Positions 17,349 through 26,334 of a DNA stretch of 64,000 bases are shown one piece after another. The stretch's first letter is position 1, and every line of letters begins with the position of its first letter. This DNA is from Exilispira sp964581895 (GTDB lineage: Bacteria > Spirochaetota > JAAYUW01). The notes beneath the pieces are model-generated. The model searched no databases and was not told the origin of the DNA. It saw only the letters and a list, made by a program, of their open reading frames with translations. The DNA lies in the NCBI GenBank assembly GCA_964581895.1, contig CAZOPR010000009.1:26106-90105 (forward strand), written 5' to 3'. Position numbers and translations under genes: made by a program.

Positions 17349-18423
17349 AAATTTTAGCTTTCTCCTCACCTCTTAGTGCTCTTAAAGCTCCAGCTGCTAG
17401 TGCCGGTAGTTCTTCTTCACCTGGAAAGACTAAAACTGGAATATTTTGAATAATTTTTCCAAGATATTTTTTGATAGGTTCTACAATATAATCATTATTG
17501 TAAGCTATACCACCTGTAAGAACAATAGCATCTACTTCTCCATAAAGGGAAGTAAAAGCAGCAAATATATATTTAGCTATTGTAAAACACATCGCTTTAA
17601 GTATAAGCTGGGCATTTTTATCTTGATTTTCTATTTTTTTAACTACTTCTCTAACATCATTAGTTCCAAGAAGAGCTGTCAAGCCACCCTGTCCTGTTAA
17701 CATTTTTTTCATCTCATCTAAAGTATAGTTTCCTGAAAAAGCTAATTTAAGAAGTTGACCAGCAGGCAATGTACCAGCTCTTTCAGGTGAAAATGGACCT
17801 TCCCCATCTAAAGCATTGTTTACATCTACAACTTTACCTTTCCTATGTGAACCTATTGAAATTCCACCTCCAAGGTGAGCCACAACAAGGTTTACCTCTT
17901 CATATTTTTTACCAAGAGTTTTAGCTGCGGTTCTTGCTATGGCTTTCTGGTTCAAAGCATGAAAGATGGAAACTCTTTTTAATAATGGATGACCGCAAAT
18001 CCTTGCTTCATCGCAAAGTTCATCTACGACAACTGGGTCAACAATGAAACTTTCGCATCCAGCTTGTCTGGCAATGTTATATGCTATAAGTCCACCAAGA
18101 TTCGATGCATGAGCACCATATTTACAGGATTTTAAGTCTTCAAGCATTTTTTCATTTACAATATATGTACCAGATTCTATAGGTTTAAGTAAACCGCCTC
18201 TTCCAACAATAGCTGAAAATGATTTCAATTCAATATTTTGCGAAGAAAGATAGTCTTCAATGATTTTAGTTCTGAAATCAATCTGGTCGATTATAGTCGG
18301 ATATGGTTTTAATTCTTCTACAGAATGTCGTAATGTTTGTGAGCTTATTTCTTTTTCATCTTCATAGATACCAATTTTTGTTGAAGTAGAACCAGGGTTG
18401 ATTATAAGCATCTTATAAGTCAT
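17341..18423 (-). CDS. buk: Butyrate kinase
   Basis: 360 residues, the usual size. It belongs to the acetokinase fold: phosphate loop INPGSTSTKIGIY at the start, adenosine-side motif HLGGGISIGSHRKGKVVDVNNALDGEGPFSPERAGTLP, and VLTGGIAYN near the end. The GPFSPERAGTLP stretch is characteristic of butyrate (and branched-chain fatty acid) kinases, which convert butyryl-phosphate plus ADP to butyrate plus ATP. The partner phosphotransbutyrylase is not in this window. GAGGTG is the ribosome-binding site. Its stop overlaps the dehydrogenase start, implying translational coupling. Confidence 0.93.
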   Translation of the reverse strand: MTYKMLIINPGSTSTKIGIYEDEKEISSQTLRHSVEELKPYPTIIDQIDFRTKIIEDYLSSQNIELKSFSAIVGRGGLLKPIESGTYIVNEKMLEDLKSCKYGAHASNLGGLIAYNIARQAGCESFIVDPVVVDELCDEARICGHPLLKRVSIFHALNQKAIARTAAKTLGKKYEEVNLVVAHLGGGISIGSHRKGKVVDVNNALDGEGPFSPERAGTLPAGQLLKLAFSGNYTLDEMKKMLTGQGGLTALLGTNDVREVVKKIENQDKNAQLILKAMCFTIAKYIFAAFTSLYGEVDAIVLTGGIAYNNDYIVEPIKKYLGKIIQNIPVLVFPGEEELPALAAGALRALRGEEKAKIYE

Positions 18424-18458
18424 GATACACCTCTTAAAATATTAGTTTTGCATCATCG

Positions 18459-19313
18459 CTATAAATTTAATTCCGAAATATAAATTTTGCAAGCAATTGG
18501 CAAAATCTCACCTAAAAGAAATCCTGCTCCCTTATTTAATATGGTTTTTAGGTTGCTATTATAATCCTGTAAAAAAGATTCATCTGCAAAATCTGAAACA
18601 ACTCTAAAAATGATAGAAGGTATCTTCCATAGGTGGGCAACTTTTCTTATGGAGAAAGATTCCCAATCACAGATATCTGCATTAAAAAATTTTTTAATAA
18701 AATTTTTTTTCTCACTACTATCTATATCCATATCTGAAGAGAAGGCTCTTACATCTTTAATAAAATCATATTTTTTAATGATTTGATTATGGATTAGATT
18801 TTCAGTCTTATTAAGTCCGACAAATATTTTGCCTTCCTTAGAATTTATTGAATCTTTTAAAAAATTATTTGAATCTTTTAAATTTGAGTTTGCCTTAAAT
18901 GCAACATACGATGATTCATAAATAATCGAAGGAAGGACAAAATCTCCTATCATTAAATCTTTTTCTCTTTCAGATAGACTTCCACAGGCACCAAAATTAA
19001 TTATTATATTTATATCATATCTTTCTAAAAGAAAGGTTGAGGCGCTTACTGCATTAAGCTTTCCATATCCAGATTTTATTGTTATTAATTTTACTTCGTA
19101 TATTTTTTCATCATTATTAAAATCAAAAGTATGAATAAAATAGGGGAAAGGCGCAGTCTTTTTTTTATTATTTTTATCTTTTTTATTTTTTTTACTTAAA
19201 ATTATCTTTGTTTTATCATCTGAATCAGCAACATTATTTGATAAAATTTCATATATTGATTGATACTCTTCATTTGTAGCAGTTATTAAACCAATGCTTA
19301 TTTTGTTTTTCAT
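18459..19313 (-). CDS. Nucleosidase of the MTA/SAH (PNP_UDP_1) family
   Basis: 284 residues. GLITATNEEYQSI at the N-terminus, INFGACGSLSEREKDLMIGDFVLPS in the middle and CDWESFSIRKVAHLWKIPSIIFRVVSDFADE towards the end are the three signatures of methylthioadenosine/S-adenosylhomocysteine nucleosidases. The usual DMEaaA catalytic segment reads DWESFS, keeping the Glu. Two low-complexity insertions (KKNKKDKNNKKK around residue 45 and a Ser/Asn/Lys stretch near 145) lengthen it beyond the usual 230. Likely reaction: release of adenine from MTA or SAH; futalosine hydrolase is an alternative. An mtnA gene elsewhere in the window supports methionine salvage. Confidence 0.78.
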   Translation of the reverse strand: MKNKISIGLITATNEEYQSIYEILSNNVADSDDKTKIILSKKNKKDKNNKKKTAPFPYFIHTFDFNNDEKIYEVKLITIKSGYGKLNAVSASTFLLERYDINIIINFGACGSLSEREKDLMIGDFVLPSIIYESSYVAFKANSNLKDSNNFLKDSINSKEGKIFVGLNKTENLIHNQIIKKYDFIKDVRAFSSDMDIDSSEKKNFIKKFFNADICDWESFSIRKVAHLWKIPSIIFRVVSDFADESFLQDYNSNLKTILNKGAGFLLGEILPIACKIYISELNL

Positions 19314-19524
19314 TTTTTACTTCAATATATTTAACTTAAAAATAATTATACTAAACTTTAAAATTCCTTGAAAAAAAATAAAAGGAATGATTGATTAGTC
19401 GGTAGCAAAAATAATTTATGGGACTCCTAAAAAAGGTTAATATCTACTTGAAAAAAATCAATAAAAGAATTCTATATTATATTAGATTTATTAATATTAA
19501 AAAATAAGTCCAAGCAAAATAGTG

Positions 19525-19602
19525 AAGAAAAATATTTAACAAAAAAATAAATTTAAGAAAAATTGGCAAAGAAAAATATTTAACAAAAAAAATAAAATTT
19601 AA
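19525..19602. repeat. 44-bp-period direct repeat upstream of trmB
   Basis: AAGAAAAATATTTAAC followed by an A run and a TTTAAG end occurs at 19525-19557 and again at 19569-19602, differing by small indels. The rest of the 305-bp divergent gap (19314-19618) is AT-rich; I see no strong promoter boxes or hairpin there. Confidence 0.55.
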
Positions 19603-19618
19603 GTAGAAAAGGTTTTAA

Positions 19619-20281
19619 ATGAAAGGAAGATTAAGAAATGTCAAAATATCAGATGAACAGAAGAAATTTGCAAGTTTACTGATTTCAGATTTACAAAATT
19701 TAAATCAACTTGCAAGCAATTATAATAAAATTATTCTTGAATTTTGCAGTGGAACAGGAGATTTTCTTGTAAATTATGCAGAAGTTGAACCCCAAAGCTT
19801 TTTTTTAGGTATAGATTATGCTGAAAATGCATATCTTAGAGCTTTAAAAAAGGCTTATAATAAAAAGTTATGCAATTGTAAATTTATGAATATTTATATT
19901 CAAGAGGTCTTAGATTACCTTGAAGATCAATTTTTCGATATTATTTATATAAATTTTCCAGACCCATGGCCGAAAAAAAGACATGCAAATCGAAGATTGG
20001 TTACTGATCAGTTTTTATGCAAAATAAATAGATTGATAAAGAAAGGTGGATACTGCATAATTATTACAGATAACAAGTGGTATCAGGAATTTATAGATGA
20101 ACAGCTTTCTAATATAAATTGTTTTTCAATGTATTACAACGATTCCTGGTTTACTGAAGATGAAAAAGAATTTTCCTCAACTTTTAGTTTTTTTCAGTCG
20201 AATTATTATTTTAAGGCAAAAGAATTAAATAGTAAAATTAGATTTTATGTTTTGAGAAAAATTAATATTTGCATTCAATAA
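19619..20281 (+). CDS. trmB: tRNA (guanine-N7-)-methyltransferase TrmB
   Basis: 220 residues, normal length. LEFCSGTGDFLVNYA is the SAM-binding loop, and INFPDPWPKKRHANRRLV is the almost invariant TrmB motif carrying the catalytic Asp and tRNA-contacting basic residues. It methylates G46 in the variable loop of many tRNAs. AAAAGG lies upstream of the ATG. The 3' end overlaps one arm of an inverted repeat, and the response regulator gene follows 77 bp later. Confidence 0.93.
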   Translation: MKGRLRNVKISDEQKKFASLLISDLQNLNQLASNYNKIILEFCSGTGDFLVNYAEVEPQSFFLGIDYAENAYLRALKKAYNKKLCNCKFMNIYIQEVLDYLEDQFFDIIYINFPDPWPKKRHANRRLVTDQFLCKINRLIKKGGYCIIITDNKWYQEFIDEQLSNINCFSMYYNDSWFTEDEKEFSSTFSFFQSNYYFKAKELNSKIRFYVLRKINICIQ

Positions 20282-20313
20282 AGTTTCTATTATATTATTT
20301 ATAGAATGCAAAT
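20267..20313. repeat. Perfect 10-bp inverted repeat straddling the trmB stop
   Basis: ATTTGCATTC at 20267-20276 pairs perfectly with GAATGCAAAT at 20304-20313 across a 27-base loop. The left arm lies in the last codons of trmB. A short TTATAGTTTT run follows, so it could be a weak terminator or an operator pair between trmB and the HD-GYP regulator. Confidence 0.5.
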
Positions 20314-20358
20314 TATAGTTTTACTAAAAATAATTTAGTTAAAAATTCAGGAAAAAAT

Positions 20359-21477
20359 ATGAATATTTTACTTATCGATGATAATAAAGATAACCTGTAC
20401 ATACTTTCTGCTGTTATTAATAAAAATTTTACAGTCAAAATTTTTACTGCAGAAAATTTTAACGAGGCTAACGAATATCTTAAAAAAGAGCAGATACATT
20501 TAATTTTTTTAGATATAATAATGCCAAATAAAAGCGGGATAGAATACCTAAAAGAATTAAAAAATTCACCTGAATACTCTAATATCCCAGTTATCATGAT
20601 AACAGCGATCGAGGATTCAAATACTAAATTCGCATGTTTCGAAGCCGGAGCTGTCGACTATATAACTAAACCTTTTAACCCAAAAGAACTTGTTTTAAGG
20701 CTTAAAAATCATCTTCAGTTAATTTCTATGCAAAATGAGCTTATAACTTATAATAAATATATGAATGAGTTGATTTCATTAAAAGTCAAAGAAGTAATAA
20801 ATACAAGAAATGTTACAATCTTTGCCCTGGCTAAACTTGCTGAATCACGGGATACAGAAACAGGCAGACATCTTTTAAGAATAATGAATTACTGTAAGTT
20901 CATTACCGAACAACTTGCAGAAACATCTGAATTTTACAAAATCGATGATAATTTTATAGATACTATCTATAACTCTTCTATTTTACATGATATTGGGAAA
21001 GTTGGGATACCAGATAGTATATTATTAAAACCAGGAAAATTAACCACAAGTGAGTTTGAGATTATAAAAACTCATACTATAATAGGTGGAAAAACTTTAG
21101 AAGAAGCCGAATCTATGCTTCAATTTTCAGATTTTTTAAGGATTGGAAAAGAAATCTGCTATAGCCATCATGAAAGATGGGATGGTAAAGGTTATCCATA
21201 TGGATTAAAGGAAGAAGAGATACCTCTTTCAGCAAGGATTGTTAGTTTAGCAGATGTCTTTGATGCTTTGATGTCAAAAAGGGTTTACAAACCAAAGTTA
21301 ACATTTGATGAAACCTATACCATTATTACAGAGGAAGAAGAAGGTAGATTTGATCCTGCGATATTGAAAATATTTAAAGAAAAAACCAACGAATTTAAAA
21401 AAATGTTTGAAGATTACTATGAAGAAGAAGAATCTTCTACTCCTGCATATCAAAAATATTTAGAAGGGTTGTCTTAA
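20359..21477 (+). CDS. HD-GYP response regulator (cyclic-di-GMP phosphodiesterase)
   Basis: 372 residues. Residues 1-120 are a CheY-type receiver with acidic DD pair at 7-8, phosphoacceptor Asp52 in IFLDIIMPNKSG and Lys in ITKPFNP. A coiled linker leads to an HD-GYP domain: ETGRHLLRI, ILHDIGKVGIPD (His210, Asp211), SHHERWDGKGYPYGLKEEEIPLSARI and the late ADVFDALMSKRVYK. HD-GYP enzymes hydrolyse cyclic-di-GMP to GMP, here presumably under control of a histidine kinase not adjacent. AGG lies seven bases upstream of the ATG. It may balance the GGDEF protein at 54785-59233. Confidence 0.92.
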   Translation: MNILLIDDNKDNLYILSAVINKNFTVKIFTAENFNEANEYLKKEQIHLIFLDIIMPNKSGIEYLKELKNSPEYSNIPVIMITAIEDSNTKFACFEAGAVDYITKPFNPKELVLRLKNHLQLISMQNELITYNKYMNELISLKVKEVINTRNVTIFALAKLAESRDTETGRHLLRIMNYCKFITEQLAETSEFYKIDDNFIDTIYNSSILHDIGKVGIPDSILLKPGKLTTSEFEIIKTHTIIGGKTLEEAESMLQFSDFLRIGKEICYSHHERWDGKGYPYGLKEEEIPLSARIVSLADVFDALMSKRVYKPKLTFDETYTIITEEEEGRFDPAILKIFKEKTNEFKKMFEDYYEEEESSTPAYQKYLEGLS

Positions 21478-21658
21478 AAATAGATTAATATTATTGAAAT
21501 TTTTTTATAACTAATTCAAAAATTTTAATCCTGAAAATAAATTTATAAATAATGCGAAATATATTTTCATTCAGTCAATTATAAATATTGTTAAAGAAAA
21601 AATAATTCTATTTACATTTCTTGACAAATTCAATTATTATTTTATTTTCAAAAAGAAC

Positions 21659-21683
21659 TGACCATATGGTCATAAAATATAAT
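21659..21683 (+). promoter_or_regulatory. Palindromic operator and -10 box of the TetR gene
   Basis: TGACCATATGGTCA at 21659-21672 is a perfect 14-bp palindrome lying directly in front of a perfect TATAAT (21678-21683). A TetR-type dimer bound there would block RNA polymerase, giving autoregulation of this gene and the acyl-CoA synthetase behind it. An additional TTGACA at 21621-21626 with TATTTT 16 bp later could serve as a second promoter. Confidence 0.6.
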
Positions 21684-21697
21684 ATTCTGGTATTTTA

Positions 21698-22321
21698 ATG
21701 AAACAAAAGCTAGAAAATCCTAAAGCGAAAATACTTGAAGCTGCTCTTATTGAATTTTCTCAACATAGTTATGAAACAGCTTCTACAAATAATATATCAA
21801 AACTTGCAAAATTATCGAAAGGGACAGTTTTTAATTATTATGAAAACAAAGAAAATCTTTTTAAGCAGGTATTAGAATATTCCATATCTGTTTTTAAAAA
21901 AGAGTTAAATACTTTCAAATTTAAAAGTTCAGAACCACAAAAGATCATAAAAGAAGCCATAGAATTTATTTATAATTTCTATAAAGAACATCAAAATATT
22001 TATAATTTTTATTTGCGTTCAATTTATGATATGTCAATACCTTTTAGAACTGAACTTTTAAAAGTAGTAAGGCTATTTTCAACATTACTAACATATAGAT
22101 TAATTCATAATTTTAAGAAACTTTCTATTTTAACTCCAAAATATTCTGAAGAATCTTTATTATATATATTAAATTCAGTTATTTCCAGGCTTATTGATTC
22201 TTATTTTATTGAAAATGAATCTCCTATAGATAAGGAAAGCTTATTTGATGAAATTTGTAGCATTGTTTCAGACATTTTAATAATTGATAATAGTAAAAAT
22301 ATTGATAATAACAAAAATTAA
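21698..22321 (+). CDS. TetR/AcrR-family transcriptional regulator
   Basis: 207 residues. The N-terminal helix-turn-helix is typical: AKILEAALIEFSQHSYETASTNNISKLAKLSKGTVFNYYENKENLFKQVLEY. The remaining helices form a ligand-binding and dimerisation domain of undefined specificity. Ten bases after its stop comes a long-chain acyl-CoA synthetase, so an acyl-CoA or fatty-acid effector in the manner of FadR-type TetR regulators is a reasonable inference. A perfect palindrome overlaps its promoter. No Shine-Dalgarno sequence; start lies 14 bases after the TATAAT box. Confidence 0.88.
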   Translation: MKQKLENPKAKILEAALIEFSQHSYETASTNNISKLAKLSKGTVFNYYENKENLFKQVLEYSISVFKKELNTFKFKSSEPQKIIKEAIEFIYNFYKEHQNIYNFYLRSIYDMSIPFRTELLKVVRLFSTLLTYRLIHNFKKLSILTPKYSEESLLYILNSVISRLIDSYFIENESPIDKESLFDEICSIVSDILIIDNSKNIDNNKN

Positions 22322-22331
22322 AAGAGGTTTT

Positions 22332-24260
22332 ATGAAAACAAAATTTGATTATTCTACCACTAAAAACACTTTTACGCTTGCCCAGATGGTTTATGATTTT
22401 AAGACAAGAGATGCTGATTTGCCTGCAATTAAGTATAAAACAGACAATGGGGAACTTCTTTTAAGCTATAAACAACTACAAAGAAGAATTTATGCGTTAG
22501 CATCGTATTTTCTTTCTGTTGGCTTAAAAAAAGGAGATAAACTTGCTCTACTTTCAGATAATAGGTTGGAATGGCTTTTAGTAGATTTAGTATGTCAGGT
22601 TTTAGGTATTATAGATGTTCCAAGAGGTGCGAATGTTTCGGAAGATGAGATGAAATATATATTAAATCATGCTGAAGTTACAGCAACAATATGTGAAACA
22701 CCTGGAGTTTTAAGAAGGTTAATAAATATATCCAATCAAATCTTACCTCAAAAACTTGTGATATTAATTGAAGGTGAAATAGAAGAGTCAGAAATTCCTT
22801 TTGTTTATTTTAACGAAGCAAATGAAAAAGGTCTTTTGCTATTATCTAACTATGAAAGTCAAATAGAACAGATGATTAAAGAAAGTAAACCAGAAGATGT
22901 TGTTACTATTATTTATACAAGTGGCACAACAGGGACCCCCAAAGGCGTAATGCTGACAAATGGTAGTATCTGTTCTAACATAACTGGGATGCCAGAAATG
23001 GCAGAAATAGTTGCTGGCGATAAATTTTTAGCGATACTTCCAGCATGGCATGCATTTGAAAGGACTGTTGAATATACTGTATTAAATGTTAGAGGTTTTA
23101 TAATCTATTCAAAACCAGTTCCATCGATTTTATTAAAAGATTTATCGTTGGAAAATCCTCAGTATGTAGTTTCTGTGCCGCGAGTTTGGGAAGGGATTTA
23201 TGATGGACTATTAAGAACATTAAAAAATAGTGGAAAAGTGAAATATCAACTTTTTCTATTCTTTCAATCTATAGCAAGATTCTGGTTTAAAAAGAAAATC
23301 TCAATAAATGAACAGATTCCTTTTTTCTCTAAGGATGAATATTTTAAAAATCTTGTCATGATACCATGGAATTTTCTTTGCTATTTCTTTTCCTATCCTT
23401 TATTTCTTTTAGGAACCGCTCTTATTTTTAACAAAGTAAAAGCAAAACTTGGAACTGGGTTTAAATGCGGTATATCTGGAGGAGGAGCTCTTCCAAGACA
23501 TATAGATGAATTTTTTAATGCTATTGGAATAAAACTTCTTGAAGGTTATGGCTTGACTGAAACATCTCCAGTTGTATGTGTAAGAAGATATGCAAAACCT
23601 ACTATTTATACTATTGGAGATTGGGTTCCTAAAACAGAGATTGAGATTCGTGATGAAAATGGAAATAAACTTGGGTATGGTAAAAAAGGAATTATCCATA
23701 TTAAAGGTCCTCAATTGATGAAGGGATACTATAAAATGGATGAGCAAACAAATAAAGTATTGAAAGATGGGTGGTTTAATACTGGAGATATCGGAAGAAT
23801 GGATATAAGAGGGTATGTCCAGATAACTGGAAGAGCAAAAGATACTATTGTCCTTTTAGGCGGAGAAAATATAGAACCAGAACCTATAGAAAAAAAGCTT
23901 ATGGAATCTCAATATATTAAAACTGCTGTTGTAGTCGGGCAGGATAAAAGAATGCTTGGTGCTTTAATAGTGCCAGATCTTGAAAATTTCAATATGCTTT
24001 TTAAGGAAAGAGATGGAGTAAAGTTTGAAACTCTTAAAGATTTGATAGAATATGAAAACACGAAGATAATAATTCAAAAAGAGATTCAAAGATTGATTTC
24101 GTATAGTAATGGATTTAAAAGGTATGAATTGATAGGTGCATTTTATCTTTTACCAAATGAGTTTGTTACAGGGATTGAATTTACAGAAACCTTAAAGGTT
24201 AGAAGAAATGTAGTTTATGAAAAATATTCAAAGGAAATTGAATCTTTATTTGCAAAATAA
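22332..24260 (+). CDS. Long-chain fatty acid--CoA ligase (AMP-binding)
   Basis: 642 residues. The adenylate-forming signature TSGTTGTPKGVML is near residues 194-206, with YGLTETSP as the A5 motif and WFNTGDIG...GRAKDTIVLLGGENIEPEPIE for the hinge region. FFQSIARFWFKKK and a hydrophobic segment around residues 330-370 resemble membrane-associated long-chain acyl-CoA synthetases of anaerobes. It activates fatty acids with ATP and CoA, for lipid recycling or degradation. An upstream extension of 16 codons is open but would overlap tetR; AAAGAGG directly before the ATG at 22332 decides the start. Co-transcribed with tetR. Confidence 0.92.
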   Translation: MKTKFDYSTTKNTFTLAQMVYDFKTRDADLPAIKYKTDNGELLLSYKQLQRRIYALASYFLSVGLKKGDKLALLSDNRLEWLLVDLVCQVLGIIDVPRGANVSEDEMKYILNHAEVTATICETPGVLRRLINISNQILPQKLVILIEGEIEESEIPFVYFNEANEKGLLLLSNYESQIEQMIKESKPEDVVTIIYTSGTTGTPKGVMLTNGSICSNITGMPEMAEIVAGDKFLAILPAWHAFERTVEYTVLNVRGFIIYSKPVPSILLKDLSLENPQYVVSVPRVWEGIYDGLLRTLKNSGKVKYQLFLFFQSIARFWFKKKISINEQIPFFSKDEYFKNLVMIPWNFLCYFFSYPLFLLGTALIFNKVKAKLGTGFKCGISGGGALPRHIDEFFNAIGIKLLEGYGLTETSPVVCVRRYAKPTIYTIGDWVPKTEIEIRDENGNKLGYGKKGIIHIKGPQLMKGYYKMDEQTNKVLKDGWFNTGDIGRMDIRGYVQITGRAKDTIVLLGGENIEPEPIEKKLMESQYIKTAVVVGQDKRMLGALIVPDLENFNMLFKERDGVKFETLKDLIEYENTKIIIQKEIQRLISYSNGFKRYELIGAFYLLPNEFVTGIEFTETLKVRRNVVYEKYSKEIESLFAK

Positions 24261-24309
24261 ATATAATATGTTTAATTCAAAAAGATAAATAACCTTAAAG
24301 GAGTTTTTT

Positions 24310-25548
24310 ATGGCGACAGCCAAACCTTTTATTGGTTTAAGACCATCAAAAAATATTATTGAGCAGTTTCATTGTCCCCCATATGATGTTATGGATAGAG
24401 ATGAAGCAAGAAAACTTGCAGAAAATAAACCATACAGTTTTTTACATGTAACAAGAAGCGATCTTGATCTGCCAGATTCTATAGATGAACATGATACCCA
24501 GGTCTATTTAAATGCCAAAATGAAGATAGAGCAATATCTAAAAGAAAATATTTTAATAAAAGATTCAAAACCATCTTACTATTTTTATGAAGAAAGCTGG
24601 AGAGGTAAAAGTCAACTTGGTTTGTTTGCAGCAGTAAAAGTGCAGGAATATGAAAACGGAACTATTAGAAGACATGAATTTACAAGAAAAGAAAAAGAGG
24701 TAGATAGAACCAATCATATTATTATCACTAAAACTCATACAGAACCAGTTTTTTTAACATATAAAGATCATGATAAAATCGAAAAAACAATAAGGGATTT
24801 TATAAATAAAAATCAGCCTGAATACTTTGTTAAAGACGAGAATGAAGTAATACATAAAGTATGGGTTTGCTCTGATGAAAAAATAAATAAAATAATTGAA
24901 GATGAATTCAAAAAGGTAGATATTTTATATATTGCCGATGGTCATCATAGAACAGCATCTTCCTTAAATGCAGCAAAAGAATTTGAAAAACAAAATAAGA
25001 ATCATACTGGCGAAGAATCTTACAATTATTTTATGGCAGTAATATATCCTTCAAGTCATCTTAGAATCTTACCATATAATAGAGCTGTTAAAGATTTAAA
25101 TGGTTTAACTTCCGATCAATTTTTAAGCAATATAAAAGATCTTGGTACTATTAAAGAGACAAATCTTACAGAACCTTCAAAAAAACATTCAGTCATGATT
25201 TATCTGGATAAAAAATGGTATGAATTTACTTTTAAGAAATCACTTATTCCAGATGATCCTGTTAATTCTTTAGATGTTGCATTACTTCAAAACAACATTT
25301 TAGGTCCAATTTTAGGGATAAAAGACCCAAGAACAGATAAGAGAATATCTTTTATTGGTGGTATAAGAGGAACAAAAGAACTTGAAAACCTTGTTAATAA
25401 TAAGGGATATAAAGTCGCCTTTTCAATGTATCCCACAGACATAAATGATCTTATAAAGGTTGCCGATAATCACCAGGTTATGCCTCCAAAATCGACCTGG
25501 TTTGAACCAAAACTAAGATCTGGTTTTGTGATTCATACCATCGATTAA
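24310..25548 (+). CDS. DUF1015 family protein
   Basis: 412 residues, typical for DUF1015. KPFIGLRPS...FHCPPYDVMDRDEARKLAENKPYSFLHVTRSDLDLP is the conserved opening, and YIADGHHRTASSL contains the invariant GHHR that resembles a nuclease/phosphotransferase-like motif. The biochemical role is unknown; in many anaerobes the gene sits with serine-biosynthesis genes, which is not the case here. A strong AAAGGAG precedes the ATG, 49 bp after the acyl-CoA ligase, so it probably belongs to that transcript. Confidence 0.9.
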   Translation: MATAKPFIGLRPSKNIIEQFHCPPYDVMDRDEARKLAENKPYSFLHVTRSDLDLPDSIDEHDTQVYLNAKMKIEQYLKENILIKDSKPSYYFYEESWRGKSQLGLFAAVKVQEYENGTIRRHEFTRKEKEVDRTNHIIITKTHTEPVFLTYKDHDKIEKTIRDFINKNQPEYFVKDENEVIHKVWVCSDEKINKIIEDEFKKVDILYIADGHHRTASSLNAAKEFEKQNKNHTGEESYNYFMAVIYPSSHLRILPYNRAVKDLNGLTSDQFLSNIKDLGTIKETNLTEPSKKHSVMIYLDKKWYEFTFKKSLIPDDPVNSLDVALLQNNILGPILGIKDPRTDKRISFIGGIRGTKELENLVNNKGYKVAFSMYPTDINDLIKVADNHQVMPPKSTWFEPKLRSGFVIHTID

Positions 25549-25561
25549 AATGTATTAAACT

Positions 25562-26254
25562 TTAATATTTTAAGTTATTTATACTTATTGTTTCTCCTGG
25601 TTTTAATACAAGAAGATTTTCAAAAGTTAAAAGTTTAATATTATTTTCATTGAATAATCCATAAGGGTCTGAATGTATTGGCATAAGGTATACTGGCTTT
25701 ATTATTTTAGCAGCTTCTGTTGCCATTTTCGGTCCCATATTGTAAAATCCATCACATGGTAGTGCGGCAATAGTAATATTTTTGTTTGCAAGTTGTTTCA
25801 TCTCCTCAATCAAATCTGTATCACCTGCATGATAAAATTTAAAATTCCCAAATGAAATTATATATCCAAGTCCGGTTCCTTTAGGATGATTTTTATTATA
25901 TGCAAAGATTGTTTCTATCGAAATTGAACCAAATTGAAATGTTTGATTCTCACTTGCGACTGTATATTGACCACCAATTGCATTATTAGGTGCTATAATG
26001 ATAGTTTTATCGTTTTTTGATACAAGTGATACCTTATTATGGTCAGAATGTCCATGGGTTACCAATATTAGATTTGCAATTTCAGAATAGTCTCCTGGTG
26101 CATAGGGATCAATATATATAACAAAAGAGTCAAAAGTTTTTATTTTTATTGAAGATCTTCCAAAATAAGTTATTGTTCCATTGTCAGATGAGTTAAGTGA
26201 TATATTAATGAAAAATATAAGTAAAACAGAAATAAAAAATATCAATTTTCTCAT
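25562..26254 (-). CDS. Secreted metallo-beta-lactamase-fold hydrolase (UlaG-like)
   Basis: 230 residues starting with a signal peptide (basic MRKL, hydrophobic to about residue 20, then NSSD). The metal site THGHSDH lies at residues 66-72, with further ligands in FYHAGDTDL and MPIHSDPYG. The layout (ITYFGRSSIKIKTFDSFVIYIDPY) is that of the UlaG/L-ascorbate-6-phosphate-lactonase-like beta-lactamase group, but a periplasmic location argues against that substrate. Substrate unknown. It is convergent to DUF1015 and divergent from mtnA. AGGGAGG-type purines precede the start. Confidence 0.85.
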   Translation of the reverse strand: MRKLIFFISVLLIFFINISLNSSDNGTITYFGRSSIKIKTFDSFVIYIDPYAPGDYSEIANLILVTHGHSDHNKVSLVSKNDKTIIIAPNNAIGGQYTVASENQTFQFGSISIETIFAYNKNHPKGTGLGYIISFGNFKFYHAGDTDLIEEMKQLANKNITIAALPCDGFYNMGPKMATEAAKIIKPVYLMPIHSDPYGLFNENNIKLLTFENLLVLKPGETISINNLKY

Positions 26255-26282
26255 TTTATCCTCCCTTCAAAATTATTATAAC

Positions 26283-26311
26283 TTGAAATTAATATAAATA
26301 AAGAATAGCAT
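26283..26311 (+). promoter_or_regulatory. Possible mtnA promoter TTGAAA-N17-TAGCAT
   Basis: TTGAAA at 26283-26288 and TAGCAT at 26306-26311 are 17 bp apart, 24 bases before the ATG of mtnA. The -10 matches consensus at four of six positions. Confidence 0.35.
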
Positions 26312-26334
26312 TTTAATAATATTAAGAGGTTTTT

